The notes under the pieces were generated by a model. The model made no database searches, was not told the origin of the DNA, and saw nothing but the letters and a program-made list of their open reading frames with translations. 64,000 nt of DNA from G965202665 sp965243835. Lineage in GTDB: Bacteria; Actinomycetota; Acidimicrobiia; Spongiisociales; Spongiisociaceae. This document shows positions 18,513 to 27,093 of the stretch, piece after piece; position 1 is the stretch's first letter, and each line of letters begins with the position of its first letter. The stretch lies in NCBI GenBank assembly GCA_965243835.1, contig OZ251578.1, positions 930,001 to 994,000 on the forward strand, given 5' to 3'. The position numbers were made by a program, and so were the translations under genes.

Positions 18513-19301
18513 ATGCCCAATCGCGATCGTCATCCGGCGGGAACTCCGGCCTGGGTGGAAATGGCCGCCCGCGACGGGGAGGCCGCCCGGGAGTTTTACT
18601 CCGGCCTGTTCGGCTGGACCTGGGAGCAGGCCCCCGGCCCGGAGGGCGGCATGCGGTACTTTTACGGGATGTTGGACGGTCGCAAAGCGGCCGGCTTGTA
18701 TCAGATAGTCCCGGAGATGGGGGACATGATGCCCGTCTCCTGGACCACTTATCTGTTCACCGACTCGGCGGAGCGGGCGCACGCCGCCGCCGAGGAGGCG
18801 GGAGCGACCACCTACATGGGTCCGATGGACGCTTTCGGGGCCGGGGAGATGGCTTACATGGCCGACGACCAAGGGGCTTCTTTCATAATGTGGGAGCCGA
18901 AAAACCACCAGGGGGCGCAAGTGGTGAACGAGCCGGGGGCCCACACTTGGGCGGAGCTGATCGCACCCGATTTGGAACGGGCGGCCGACTTCTACAACAA
19001 GGTTTTCGGTTTGAAAGCGGTTCCCGCCCCGGACATGAAAGACGTCGTCTACAAGTTGTGGATGGCGGGGGAGGCCATGGTGGGCGGTTTGATGGCCCCG
19101 CCCTTCCCCGAAGCCCCCACCTGCTGGTTCCCCTACTTCGGTACGGCCGACGCCCAAGAGTCCGGCGACCGGGCCACCGGGTTGGGCGGCAAGGTAATTA
19201 TGGGCCCCGCCCCCACCCCCGCCGGGGACATCACGGTTATCCAAGACCCGCAGGGGGCGATGTTCTCGGTGATCCAACTAAACGAATGGCCGACCGATTA
19301 A
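18513..19301 (+). CDS. Two-domain VOC (glyoxalase-like) protein, second paralogue
   Basis: A 262-residue double-VOC protein, aligned end to end with the upstream gene: PAWVEMAARDGEAAREFYSG, WAELIAPDLERAADFYNKVF, and a final strand DPQGAMFSVIQL. It is preceded by its own AGAGAGAAAAC leader 51 bp after the first paralogue's stop, so both may be read from one transcript. Function unknown beyond a likely small-molecule or metal-binding VOC fold. Confidence 0.85.
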   Translation: MPNRDRHPAGTPAWVEMAARDGEAAREFYSGLFGWTWEQAPGPEGGMRYFYGMLDGRKAAGLYQIVPEMGDMMPVSWTTYLFTDSAERAHAAAEEAGATTYMGPMDAFGAGEMAYMADDQGASFIMWEPKNHQGAQVVNEPGAHTWAELIAPDLERAADFYNKVFGLKAVPAPDMKDVVYKLWMAGEAMVGGLMAPPFPEAPTCWFPYFGTADAQESGDRATGLGGKVIMGPAPTPAGDITVIQDPQGAMFSVIQLNEWPTD

Positions 19302-19389
19302 CTTTTTGGTCCCCAATTAACGACCAAGACCGCCCCCGGCGCAATCCTCCGCGCCAACCACCACACCCGCAACGCCCGCGACACCCGTC

Positions 19390-21195
19390 AAAAACAACCC
19401 CCTAGTTTTTCTTTTTGAAATGCCTTAAGCTGTGGGCGGGAGGGCGGGGGGCGGGCGGGTCCCCGGTTTTGAAAAATTTTTTGGGAGAACGCGAAAAGTG
19501 AATCTAGGTCGCGAAAGTCGTATCTACGCGGGGGAGGGTTTGGTGGAGGAATCCAAAGGGCCTCGTTTCGGGTTTTTGGGACGGCGCTGGATATTTCCCT
19601 ATCTGTTCGGGCAACGGGCTTCGCATAGTTTTCGAATATAGGGGGGCAACCCCTTTGGGTGCGGGCGGCGTGTGCGCCGGGTTGGACGTTTTCAGGGTTG
19701 AGGAAGCCCGCTGGCGGCGGCAACGTTTTGGGAGAGTTGCGGCGTGTGCGTCTGTGATGGTCGTCTCGTTGAGTATAAGAGGAGCCTCGACCGGCGCAAC
19801 CGTCGTGACCGGCACCACAGCCGCCGAAAAACAACCCCCTGGTTTTTCTTTGTGAGATGCCTTAAGCTGTGGGCGGGAGGGCGGGGGGCGGGCGGGTCCC
19901 CGGTTTTGAAATTTTTTTGGGAGGTCGCGAAAAGTGAATCTAGGTCGCGAAAGTCGTGCTTACGCAAGGTAGGTTTGGGGAGGGGACCGCAGGGGTCTCG
20001 TTTCGGGTTGGGACGGCGCTGGATATTTCCCTGTTCGTTCGGGCAAACGGGGTTCGCGTAGTTTTTCGAATATAGGGCAACCCTTCGGGGGCTGGCGATG
20101 TGTGCGTCGGGTTGAACGGTTTCAGGGTCGACGAAGCCCGCAGGGGGCGGCGACGTTTGGGAGAGTTGCGGCGGGTTCGTTTGTGATGATTGCCCCGCCT
20201 GGGTATACGAGGAGCATCCCGGCGCAACTGTCGTGACCGGCGCAACAACCGCTCCGAAATCATCCCCCTGTTTTTTCTTTGTGAGATGCCTTAATCTGTG
20301 GGCGGGAGGGCGGGGGGCGGGCGGGTCCCCGGTTTTGAAATTTTTTTGGGAGGTCGCGAAAAGTGAATCTAGGTCGCGAAGGTCGTATTTGTGTGGGTGG
20401 TTGGGGTGGGTGTCGCGGGGGTTTCGTTTTGGGTTTGGTGGCGGTGGATGTTTTCCCGTCTGTTCGGGTAGGGCATCGTTTGGGGGTTTGTGTTGTGTGT
20501 GTCGGGTTGAATGGTTTCAGGGTTGGGGAAGCCCGCTGGGGGCGGCAATGTTTGGGAGAGTTGCGGTGGGGTGCGTTTGTGAGGATCGTCTTGTTTGAGT
20601 ATACGGGGAACGTCTCCAGCGCAACCGTTGCGATCGGTGCCACAACCGTCGAAAACGCCCCCCTGGTTTTTCTTTGTGAGATGCCTTAATCTGTGGGCGG
20701 GAGGGCGGGGGGCGGGCGGGTCCCCCGGTTTTGAAATTTTTTTGGGAGGTCGCGAAAAGTGAATCTAGGTCGCGAAAGTTGTGCTTACGCAAGGTAGGTT
20801 TGGGGGAGGATGTCAAAAGGTTCTCGTTTTTGGGTTTGGGGCGGTGCTGGATGTTTTCCCGTCTTCGGGTAGGGCGTCGTTTGGGGGTTTGTGTCGTGTG
20901 TGTCGGGTTGAGCGGTTTCAGGGTTGGGGAAGCCCGCTGGGGGCGGCGACGTTTGGGAGGGTTGCGACGTGTGCGTCTGCCAAGGATCGTCCCGGCGCAA
21001 ACCGTCGTGATCGGCGTAGCGGCCGCCGAAAATCGTCCCCCTAGTTTTTCTCCGCGAAGTCCCTTAAACTGTGGGCGTGAGGGCGGGGGGCGGGCGGGCC
21101 CCCGGTTTTTGAAAAATTTTTAGAGAACGCGAAAAGTAAATCTAGGTCGCGAAAGTCGTATCTGCGCGGGGGAACGTAAGAGAAATCAAGAACAT
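19390..21195 (-). repeat. Intergenic repeat array B (about 1.8 kb, no gene)
   Basis: Five copies of the array A core occur in the opposite orientation. The landmark TGCCTTAAGCTGTGGGCGGG (or near variants) begins at 19421, 19858, 20287, 20682 and about 21060, giving steps of 437, 429, 395 and about 378 bp. Each core continues through GGGCGGGCGGGTCCCCGG, a TTTTGAAATTTTTTT block and GCGAAAAGTGAATCTAGGTCGCG. Spacers between cores are also repeated. The array fills the space between two convergent genes (VOC and aconitase). Protein-like readings here are shadows. Confidence 0.87.
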
Positions 21196-21219
21196 CCCCG
21201 GGCGGGCGCCTGCTGGCAA

Positions 21220-23898
21220 CTAGCGGCCGGCCATTTCTTTGAGGACGGTGTGCAGGATTCCGCCGTTGCGGTAGTAGTCGATCTCCACCGGGGTGTCGAT
21301 GCGCACCCGGGCCGAAAAACGGATGGGATCGCCCTCCGCCCGGCGGGCGGTGACGGTTGCCAGTTGCCGGGGTTGCAGATCATCGTCCAAGTCGATATCG
21401 AAAGTTTCGGAACCGTCCAGGCCCAGGCCGTCGGCGGTCTGCCCCGGTTCGAATTCCAGCGGGGCCACTCCCATCCCGATCAGGTTGGAACGGTGAATGC
21501 GTTCGTAAGACCCGGCCAGCACCGCCCGCACCCCCAGCAGGTAGGTTCCTTTGGCGGCCCAGTCCCGGCTGGACCCCATTCCGTAGTCGTAGCCGGCCAG
21601 CACGATGGTGGGAACGCCCGCCGCCCGGTAGTTGCAGGAGGCTTCGTAGATGGTTTTCACCCGCCCGTCGGTGAAGTCGGTGGTCCACCCGCCTTCGGTT
21701 CCGGGGGCCAGCCGGTTGCGCACCCGGATGTTGGCGAAAGTCCCCCGGGTCATCACCCGGTCGTTCCCCCGCCGGGCCCCGTAACTGTTGAACATCAAAA
21801 CCGGAACCCCCGCTTCCTGCAGGTATTGGCCGGCCGGGGAGTCGGGGGCGATGGACGCCGCCGGTGAAATATGGTCGGTGGTCACCGAATCGCCCAGGTA
21901 GACCAGGGCCCGCGCCCCGGCGATGGGGCAGATGACATCCGCTTCGGCGGTCAGGTCGGCGAAGAACGGCGGCTCCTGGATGTAGGAGCTGGACGGGTTC
22001 CACTGGTAAAGGTCGGAGGCGTCGGTGGTGATCTCCCGCCATTCGGGAGGGCCTTCGAAAACCTTCCCGTAGCGCCGGCGGAACTGGTCGGGTGAAATGC
22101 ATTCGGCGATGATTTCCGCTATTTCATCGGGGGAGGGCCACAGATCCCGCAGGTAAACGCCGGCACCGGCGCCGTCCCGCCCCAAGGGGTCCCGGGTCAG
22201 GTCGATGTTCACCGTGCCCGCTATGGCGTAGGCCACCACCAGCGGCGGGGAGGCCAGATAGTTGGCCCGCACCAAGGGGCTGATCCGTCCCTCGAAGTTG
22301 CGGTTGCCGGACAGCACCGAAGCCGCCACCAAGTCGTTGTCGGAAATGGCGGCGGCGATGGGGGGCGGCAGGGGGCCGGAGTTGCCGATGCAGGTGGTGC
22401 ACCCGTAGCCGACGGTGTGGAAACCGAGGGCCTCCAAGTCGCCGGTCAGCCCCGCCCGCTCCAGATAGTCGGTGACCACTTTGGAGCCGGGAGCGAGCGA
22501 GGTTTTCACCCACGGCCGGCGGGACAGCCCCAGCCGCCGGGCTTTGCGGGCCAGAAGCCCCGCCCCCACCATCACCTCCGGGTTGGAAGTGTTGGTGCAG
22601 CTGGTGATGGCGGCGATCACCACCGCCCCGTCCGCCAAGTCGAAAGTGCGGCCATCCGCTTCCACGCCGGGCGCCCCCTCCGGGGAGCCGTGTCCGGCGA
22701 ACGCGTCGCGCAGGTCGGCAACCCACTGCTTTTTCATGGCGGACAGGGGGATGCGGTCCTGGGGGCGGCGGGGCCCGGCCAGCGACGGTTCCACCCCGCT
22801 CATGTCCAGTTCCAGTCGGGAGGAGTAAACGATTTCCCGGCCGTCCTCCCTCCACAGCCCCTGCAGTTGCGCGTATAAGCGGACGGTTTCCAAAAGCTCC
22901 GGGGGGCGGCCGGTGAGCCGCAGGTAGGACAGGGTGTGGTCGTCGATGGGAAAGAACCCGCAGGTGGCCCCGTATTCGGGGGCCATGTTGGCGATGGTGG
23001 CCCGGTTGGCCACCGGCATGGAATCCAGGCCCGGCCCGTGGAACTCCACGAACTTGCCCACCACCCCCGCCTCCCGCAACAGTTCGGTGATGCGCAACAC
23101 CAGGTCGGTGGCGGTGGACCCCTCCGGCAACCGCCCGGAAAGTTTCACCCCCACCACTTCCGGCAACAGCATGTAGACGGGACGGCCCACCATGACCGCT
23201 TCGGCTTCGATGCCGCCCACCCCCCAGCCCAGCACCCCCAGCCCGTTGACCATGGTGGTGTGTGAGTCCAAGCCGACCAGCGAATCCGGATACAGCGCCG
23301 TCCCGTTGTCCCACACCACTTTCGCCAGGTATTCCAGGTTGACCTGATGGACGATGCCGGTGGCGGGGGGCACCACCCGGAAGTTGTCGAAGGCCGACTG
23401 CCCCCATTTCAGGAACTCGTAGCGTTCCCGGTTGCGTTCGAACTCTTTGCGGGAGTTGACGACCAGGGCGTCGGCGGCGTTGAATGCGTCCACTTGCACC
23501 GAATGGTCGATCACCAGGTCGCAGGGGACCAGCGGGTTGACCCGGCGGGCGGCCCCCGGGTCCCCGGTCATGCGGACGATGGCGTCCCGCATAGCCGCCA
23601 GGTCCACCACCGCCGGCACCCCGGTGAAGTCCTGCAGCACCACCCGCCCCGGCGCGAACGGGATTTCGATGGGGGCCACCTTGGCCGCGTCGTAGGAGGC
23701 GAGGGCCAAGACGTCTTCTTCGTTGACCGCCCGTCCATCGCAGTTGCGCAGGGCGGATTCCAACAGCACCTTGATGGAATAAGGCAGGGCGTCGACGTCC
23801 CCGTGGTCGCGCAGGGCGTCCAAGCGGTGGATGATCCGGCGGCCGAGGGGGGAGTCTGTTTCCCGGGCGGCGCCGAACGGGTCATGCGGGGCGTTCAT
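21220..23898 (-). CDS. acnA: Aconitate hydratase A
   Basis: The 892-residue length and domain order fit AcnA/IRP-type aconitases, which convert citrate to isocitrate in the TCA cycle with a [4Fe-4S] cluster. Early residues read YSIKVLLESALRNCDG and ILQDFTGVPAVVDLA-like VVLQDFTGVPAVVDLAAMR; cluster Cys lie in TSCTNTSNPEV and YGCTTCIGNSG; the swivel domain has AGYDYGMGSSRDWAAKG and ERIHRSNLIGMGVAPLEF near the C-terminus. The open frame extends far upstream, but family similarity begins at this ATG (MNAPHDPFG). The gene is divergent from the AtuA-like gene. Confidence 0.95.
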   Translation of the reverse strand: MNAPHDPFGAARETDSPLGRRIIHRLDALRDHGDVDALPYSIKVLLESALRNCDGRAVNEEDVLALASYDAAKVAPIEIPFAPGRVVLQDFTGVPAVVDLAAMRDAIVRMTGDPGAARRVNPLVPCDLVIDHSVQVDAFNAADALVVNSRKEFERNRERYEFLKWGQSAFDNFRVVPPATGIVHQVNLEYLAKVVWDNGTALYPDSLVGLDSHTTMVNGLGVLGWGVGGIEAEAVMVGRPVYMLLPEVVGVKLSGRLPEGSTATDLVLRITELLREAGVVGKFVEFHGPGLDSMPVANRATIANMAPEYGATCGFFPIDDHTLSYLRLTGRPPELLETVRLYAQLQGLWREDGREIVYSSRLELDMSGVEPSLAGPRRPQDRIPLSAMKKQWVADLRDAFAGHGSPEGAPGVEADGRTFDLADGAVVIAAITSCTNTSNPEVMVGAGLLARKARRLGLSRRPWVKTSLAPGSKVVTDYLERAGLTGDLEALGFHTVGYGCTTCIGNSGPLPPPIAAAISDNDLVAASVLSGNRNFEGRISPLVRANYLASPPLVVAYAIAGTVNIDLTRDPLGRDGAGAGVYLRDLWPSPDEIAEIIAECISPDQFRRRYGKVFEGPPEWREITTDASDLYQWNPSSSYIQEPPFFADLTAEADVICPIAGARALVYLGDSVTTDHISPAASIAPDSPAGQYLQEAGVPVLMFNSYGARRGNDRVMTRGTFANIRVRNRLAPGTEGGWTTDFTDGRVKTIYEASCNYRAAGVPTIVLAGYDYGMGSSRDWAAKGTYLLGVRAVLAGSYERIHRSNLIGMGVAPLEFEPGQTADGLGLDGSETFDIDLDDDLQPRQLATVTARRAEGDPIRFSARVRIDTPVEIDYYRNGGILHTVLKEMAGR

Positions 23899-24030
23899 CG
23901 CGGTTCTCGTTTCTCCGGCGGTCGGCGGTCGGTTGCTCGTTCCCCATTCTACTTGGGAGGCGGGGCGTTTAAGCGGCGGGGGCGCCGTCCGGTTGGGCGA
24001 CCGGTTTGGTATAAGGGGGCGCGCAATCGG

Positions 24031-24036
24031 TATCAT
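24031..24036 (+). promoter_or_regulatory. Possible -10 element (TATCAT) of a leaderless transcript
   Basis: TATCAT ends 6 nt before the GTG start at 24043, and no ribosome site lies between. This matches a leaderless start, common in Actinobacteria. A TATAAG at about 24010 is an alternative -10. Confidence 0.4.
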
Positions 24037-24042
24037 CGGCGT

Positions 24043-26016
24043 GTGAAAGAAATCACGATCGCCAACTGCGGCGGGTTTTGGGGTGATCACCCGACGGCTC
24101 TGCACCGGCAGGTGCGGGGCGGGCCGGTGGACTATCTGGTGACGGACTTTCTGGCCGAGTCGACCATGGCGGTCCTCAACAAGCAACGCGCCCGCGATCC
24201 GCAACGGGGCTACGCCGGGGACTTTATCGCCCAGTTGCGGGGTTCGCTGTCCGAGATCGTCAGACGGGGGGCGGCGGTGATCTCCAACGCGGGCGGGGTG
24301 AACCCGCGGGGGGCGGCGGAGGCGGTGGAGAAACTGGCGGCCGAGTTGGGCTTGGCCGACCGGGTGCGGGTGGGGGTGGTGGCCGGCGATGACATAGAAC
24401 CCCGCTTGGACGAGATTGCGGCGGCGGGGGAGCGGCTGGAAAATATGGACACGGGCGAAGACTTCGCTTCCGTTCGGGAGCGGGTGCTGTCGGCCAACGT
24501 TTATCTGGGGGCGCGCCCGATAGCGGTCGCTTTGGAGATGGGCGCCAATGTGGTGATAACCGGGCGGACGGCGGATGCGGCCCTTGCCTTGGCCCCCATG
24601 ATGCATGAGTTCGGCTGGTCGCCCGGGGACCTGGACAGGATGGCGGCGGGGATGGCGGCCGGCCACATCCTGGAATGCGGCTTGCAGGCCGCCGGGGGGA
24701 ATTTCACCGACTGGGACAAAGTCCCTTCCTGGAAAAATATGGGTTTCCCGATCGCGCGGGCCCGGGAGGACGGAAGTTTCACCATAACCAAGCACCCGCG
24801 CACCGGAGGGTTGGTGTCGACGGACACCGTCGCCGAGCAGATACTGTACGAGATCGGCTCCCCCGCCTATCCCACCCCGGATGTGACCGTCCGTTTTGAT
24901 TCTTTGACGCTGGAGGAGACGGGCCCGGACCGGGTGGAAGTGACGGGAGTGCGGGGGGAGCCGGCCCCGAAGCGTTTGAAAGCATCGGTCAGCTATCGGG
25001 ACGGGTTCCGGGCGACGGGAAGATTTTTAATTGCCGGTCCGGACGCGGCGTGGAAGGCGGGGCAGGTGCGGAAAATGTTTTGGGAGGCGGCGGGCGGCGA
25101 AGATTTATACGCCGAAACTTGCGACGCGTTGCTGGGCCGGGACGGATGCGTTCCCATGTTGGAGGGGAGTCCCGTGCCGCACGAGATTATGTTGCAAGTG
25201 TCGGTGCGCGATCCCGACCCGGACAAAATCCGGGAACGGTTTTCGTCCCGAATAGCGCCGTTGGTGTTGGGCAGCGTGCCCGGCATCACCCTGTTGGACC
25301 CGGCCCGTCCCCGCCCCATGGAAGTTATTTCTTTTTGGCCGTGCCTGGTAAGCCGGGAGGAGGTGTCGGCCGAGGTGACAGTGGGCGGCGAGACGAGGAT
25401 GGTGGACTGCGCCGTTCCCCCCGTTCCCGATTTTGAGCCGCGGCCCGTTATTTCCCTGAGCGCCGCCTACGAGGGAAGTTGGAACAGGATTTCGGAATTC
25501 TCCGATCTGGCGATGAAGCCGCGTTCCACGGTGTTTGATGTGCAAGACGACGACTGGGAGGATGACGATTGGGACGATGAGGACGGTGATTCCGTCCGGG
25601 GAGACGGGCTGGCGGAAATATCCCTGAGCAGGCTGTGTCTGGCCCGTTCCGGCGACAAAGGGGATATCGCCAATGTGGGGTTGATCGCCCGCTCGCCCGA
25701 GATTTACGAGTGGATGAAGCGGGAGTTGACGCCGGATGCGGTGAAGTTGCAGTTCGCCTGGCTGTCGGATGGCAAAGTGGAAAGGTTCGAGTTTCCCAAC
25801 CTGCGGGCGTTGAACTTTCTATTGCATAAGAGTTTGGGGGGCGGAGGGGCGCGGTCGTTGCGAATGGACCCGCAGGGCAAAACTTACGCCTCGTTTCTGT
25901 TGGGTTCCCCGGTGCTGGCGCCCCGGGAGATGGCGGAGGCGGCTATGGAGCCGTATTTAAAGAGGTGGTTGGAGGAGTTTCAGAATCTAAAAGGCGGCGG
26001 TGATGGGCAAATCTGA
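24043..26016 (+). CDS. Acyclic terpene utilisation AtuA-like protein (DUF1446)
   Basis: A 657-residue protein. Residues 1-480 are the DUF1446 domain: IANCGGFWGDHPTA, VDYLVTDFLAESTMA, VISNAGGVNPRG, ANVYLGARPI, VITGRTADAAL. A very acidic linker follows (about 505-525, rich in DDDWED), then a small C-terminal AtuA-like ferredoxin-fold domain starting ISLSRLCLARSGDKGDIANV. AtuA takes part in terpene or branched acid breakdown in Pseudomonas, but the reaction is not established; here the context gives no terpene pathway. GTG 24043 was chosen because the domain begins there. Its end overlaps the mrp start by 14 bp. Confidence 0.85.
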   Translation: MKEITIANCGGFWGDHPTALHRQVRGGPVDYLVTDFLAESTMAVLNKQRARDPQRGYAGDFIAQLRGSLSEIVRRGAAVISNAGGVNPRGAAEAVEKLAAELGLADRVRVGVVAGDDIEPRLDEIAAAGERLENMDTGEDFASVRERVLSANVYLGARPIAVALEMGANVVITGRTADAALALAPMMHEFGWSPGDLDRMAAGMAAGHILECGLQAAGGNFTDWDKVPSWKNMGFPIARAREDGSFTITKHPRTGGLVSTDTVAEQILYEIGSPAYPTPDVTVRFDSLTLEETGPDRVEVTGVRGEPAPKRLKASVSYRDGFRATGRFLIAGPDAAWKAGQVRKMFWEAAGGEDLYAETCDALLGRDGCVPMLEGSPVPHEIMLQVSVRDPDPDKIRERFSSRIAPLVLGSVPGITLLDPARPRPMEVISFWPCLVSREEVSAEVTVGGETRMVDCAVPPVPDFEPRPVISLSAAYEGSWNRISEFSDLAMKPRSTVFDVQDDDWEDDDWDDEDGDSVRGDGLAEISLSRLCLARSGDKGDIANVGLIARSPEIYEWMKRELTPDAVKLQFAWLSDGKVERFEFPNLRALNFLLHKSLGGGGARSLRMDPQGKTYASFLLGSPVLAPREMAEAAMEPYLKRWLEEFQNLKGGGDGQI

Positions 26017-27091
26017 CGCCACGGCCCTGACGGAGGCGGTGGAGGCGGTGCGGGATCCGCTTTTGCAACGTCCGGTGGGGAAGTTGGGCTACGTGCATGC
26101 GGTGATTCCCAAACGGCGGGGGGCGGTGGTGGAAATGTTGGTTCCGGTTCCCGGCGTGCCCGCCGAAGAGTTGGCGGGGCGGGTGCGGGCCGCCGCCGAG
26201 TCGGTGACGGGGGCGGGCGGAGTTTCGATTGACATGAACCTGATGTCCGACGACCAGCGGGAGAAGTTGATGGCCGGGGTGCGGGGGGAGAAACGGCAGG
26301 TGGGCGGTCCCGGTTCGGCCACCTACGTGGTGGCGGTTTCGTCCGGCAAAGGCGGGGTGGGCAAGTCGTCGGTGACCGCCAACCTGGCGGTCGCCCTGGC
26401 CGGTTTGGGTCATTCGACGGGGGTGCTCGACGCCGACGTGTGGGGGTATTCCATTCCCCGCATGCTGGGGGCGGAGGGGTCCCCGGCGGTGATCTCCGAC
26501 TCTATTATTCCGTTGCGGGCGTATGGGGTTTCGGTGATTTCCATCGACTATTTCGTGCCGGATGATCAGGCGGTGGTGTGGCGGGGGCCGATGTTGCATA
26601 AGGCCCTGGAGCAGTTTTTGACCGACGTGTTCTGGGACGACCCGGATTTTCTGCTGATCGACATGCCGCCGGGGACGGGGGACATCGCCATCTCCATTTC
26701 GCAGTTCGTTCCCCGGGCGCAGATGCTGTTGGTAACCACTCCGCAACCGGCTGCGGTCCGGGTGGCGTCCCGGGCGGCGCGCATGGCCGACCGGGTGGAT
26801 CAGAAAGTGGTCGGGGTGGTGGAAAATATGAGCTGGTTCACCGGCGACGACGGCAAGCAATACCCCATTTTCGGAGAAGGAGGCGGGGCGGAGCTGGCTT
26901 CCCTCATCGACATCGAGTTGCTGGCCCGGATCCCCATCACCCTGGAAATGCGCCAGGGAGCCGACCGGGGCGACCCGGTAACGATAATCGCCCCCGACGG
27001 CGAAGCCGCCCGCTCTTTCCAGGATTTAGCCCGGAAACTAATAGCCAAAAAACCCAAAATAAGAACCCACCCCGAGTTGCGCATCAACTAA
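26003..27091 (+). CDS. mrp: Mrp/NBP35-family iron-sulfur carrier ATPase
   Basis: A 362-residue P-loop protein. Residues 1-90 form a MIP18/DUF59-like N-terminal domain; the deviant Walker A SSGKGGVGKSSVTANLA is at 113-129, LDADVWGYSIPRMLG follows, and LLIDMPPGTGDIAIS near 210-225 is Walker B. Mrp proteins carry and insert Fe-S clusters in the cytoplasm. The CxxC cluster motif usual near the C-terminus is not obvious here (the region reads VENMSWFTGDDGKQYPIFG with no Cys pair), so it may bind clusters differently. Coupled to the AtuA-like gene by overlap; the SLH/propeller gene begins 2 bp after its stop. Confidence 0.88.
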   Translation: MGKSDATALTEAVEAVRDPLLQRPVGKLGYVHAVIPKRRGAVVEMLVPVPGVPAEELAGRVRAAAESVTGAGGVSIDMNLMSDDQREKLMAGVRGEKRQVGGPGSATYVVAVSSGKGGVGKSSVTANLAVALAGLGHSTGVLDADVWGYSIPRMLGAEGSPAVISDSIIPLRAYGVSVISIDYFVPDDQAVVWRGPMLHKALEQFLTDVFWDDPDFLLIDMPPGTGDIAISISQFVPRAQMLLVTTPQPAAVRVASRAARMADRVDQKVVGVVENMSWFTGDDGKQYPIFGEGGGAELASLIDIELLARIPITLEMRQGADRGDPVTIIAPDGEAARSFQDLARKLIAKKPKIRTHPELRIN

Positions 27092-27093
27092 AG

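Noticed and set aside
19432..21123. Open frames in array B, one per unit, as a family of small proteins
   Set aside because: They differ in frame between units, start in different places and follow the repeat of the DNA rather than a conserved protein.
23899..24795. N-terminal extension of aconitase by about 300 residues
   Set aside because: The open frame is antisense to the AtuA-like gene, Arg/Pro/His-rich and without similarity to aconitase; the family start is at 23898.
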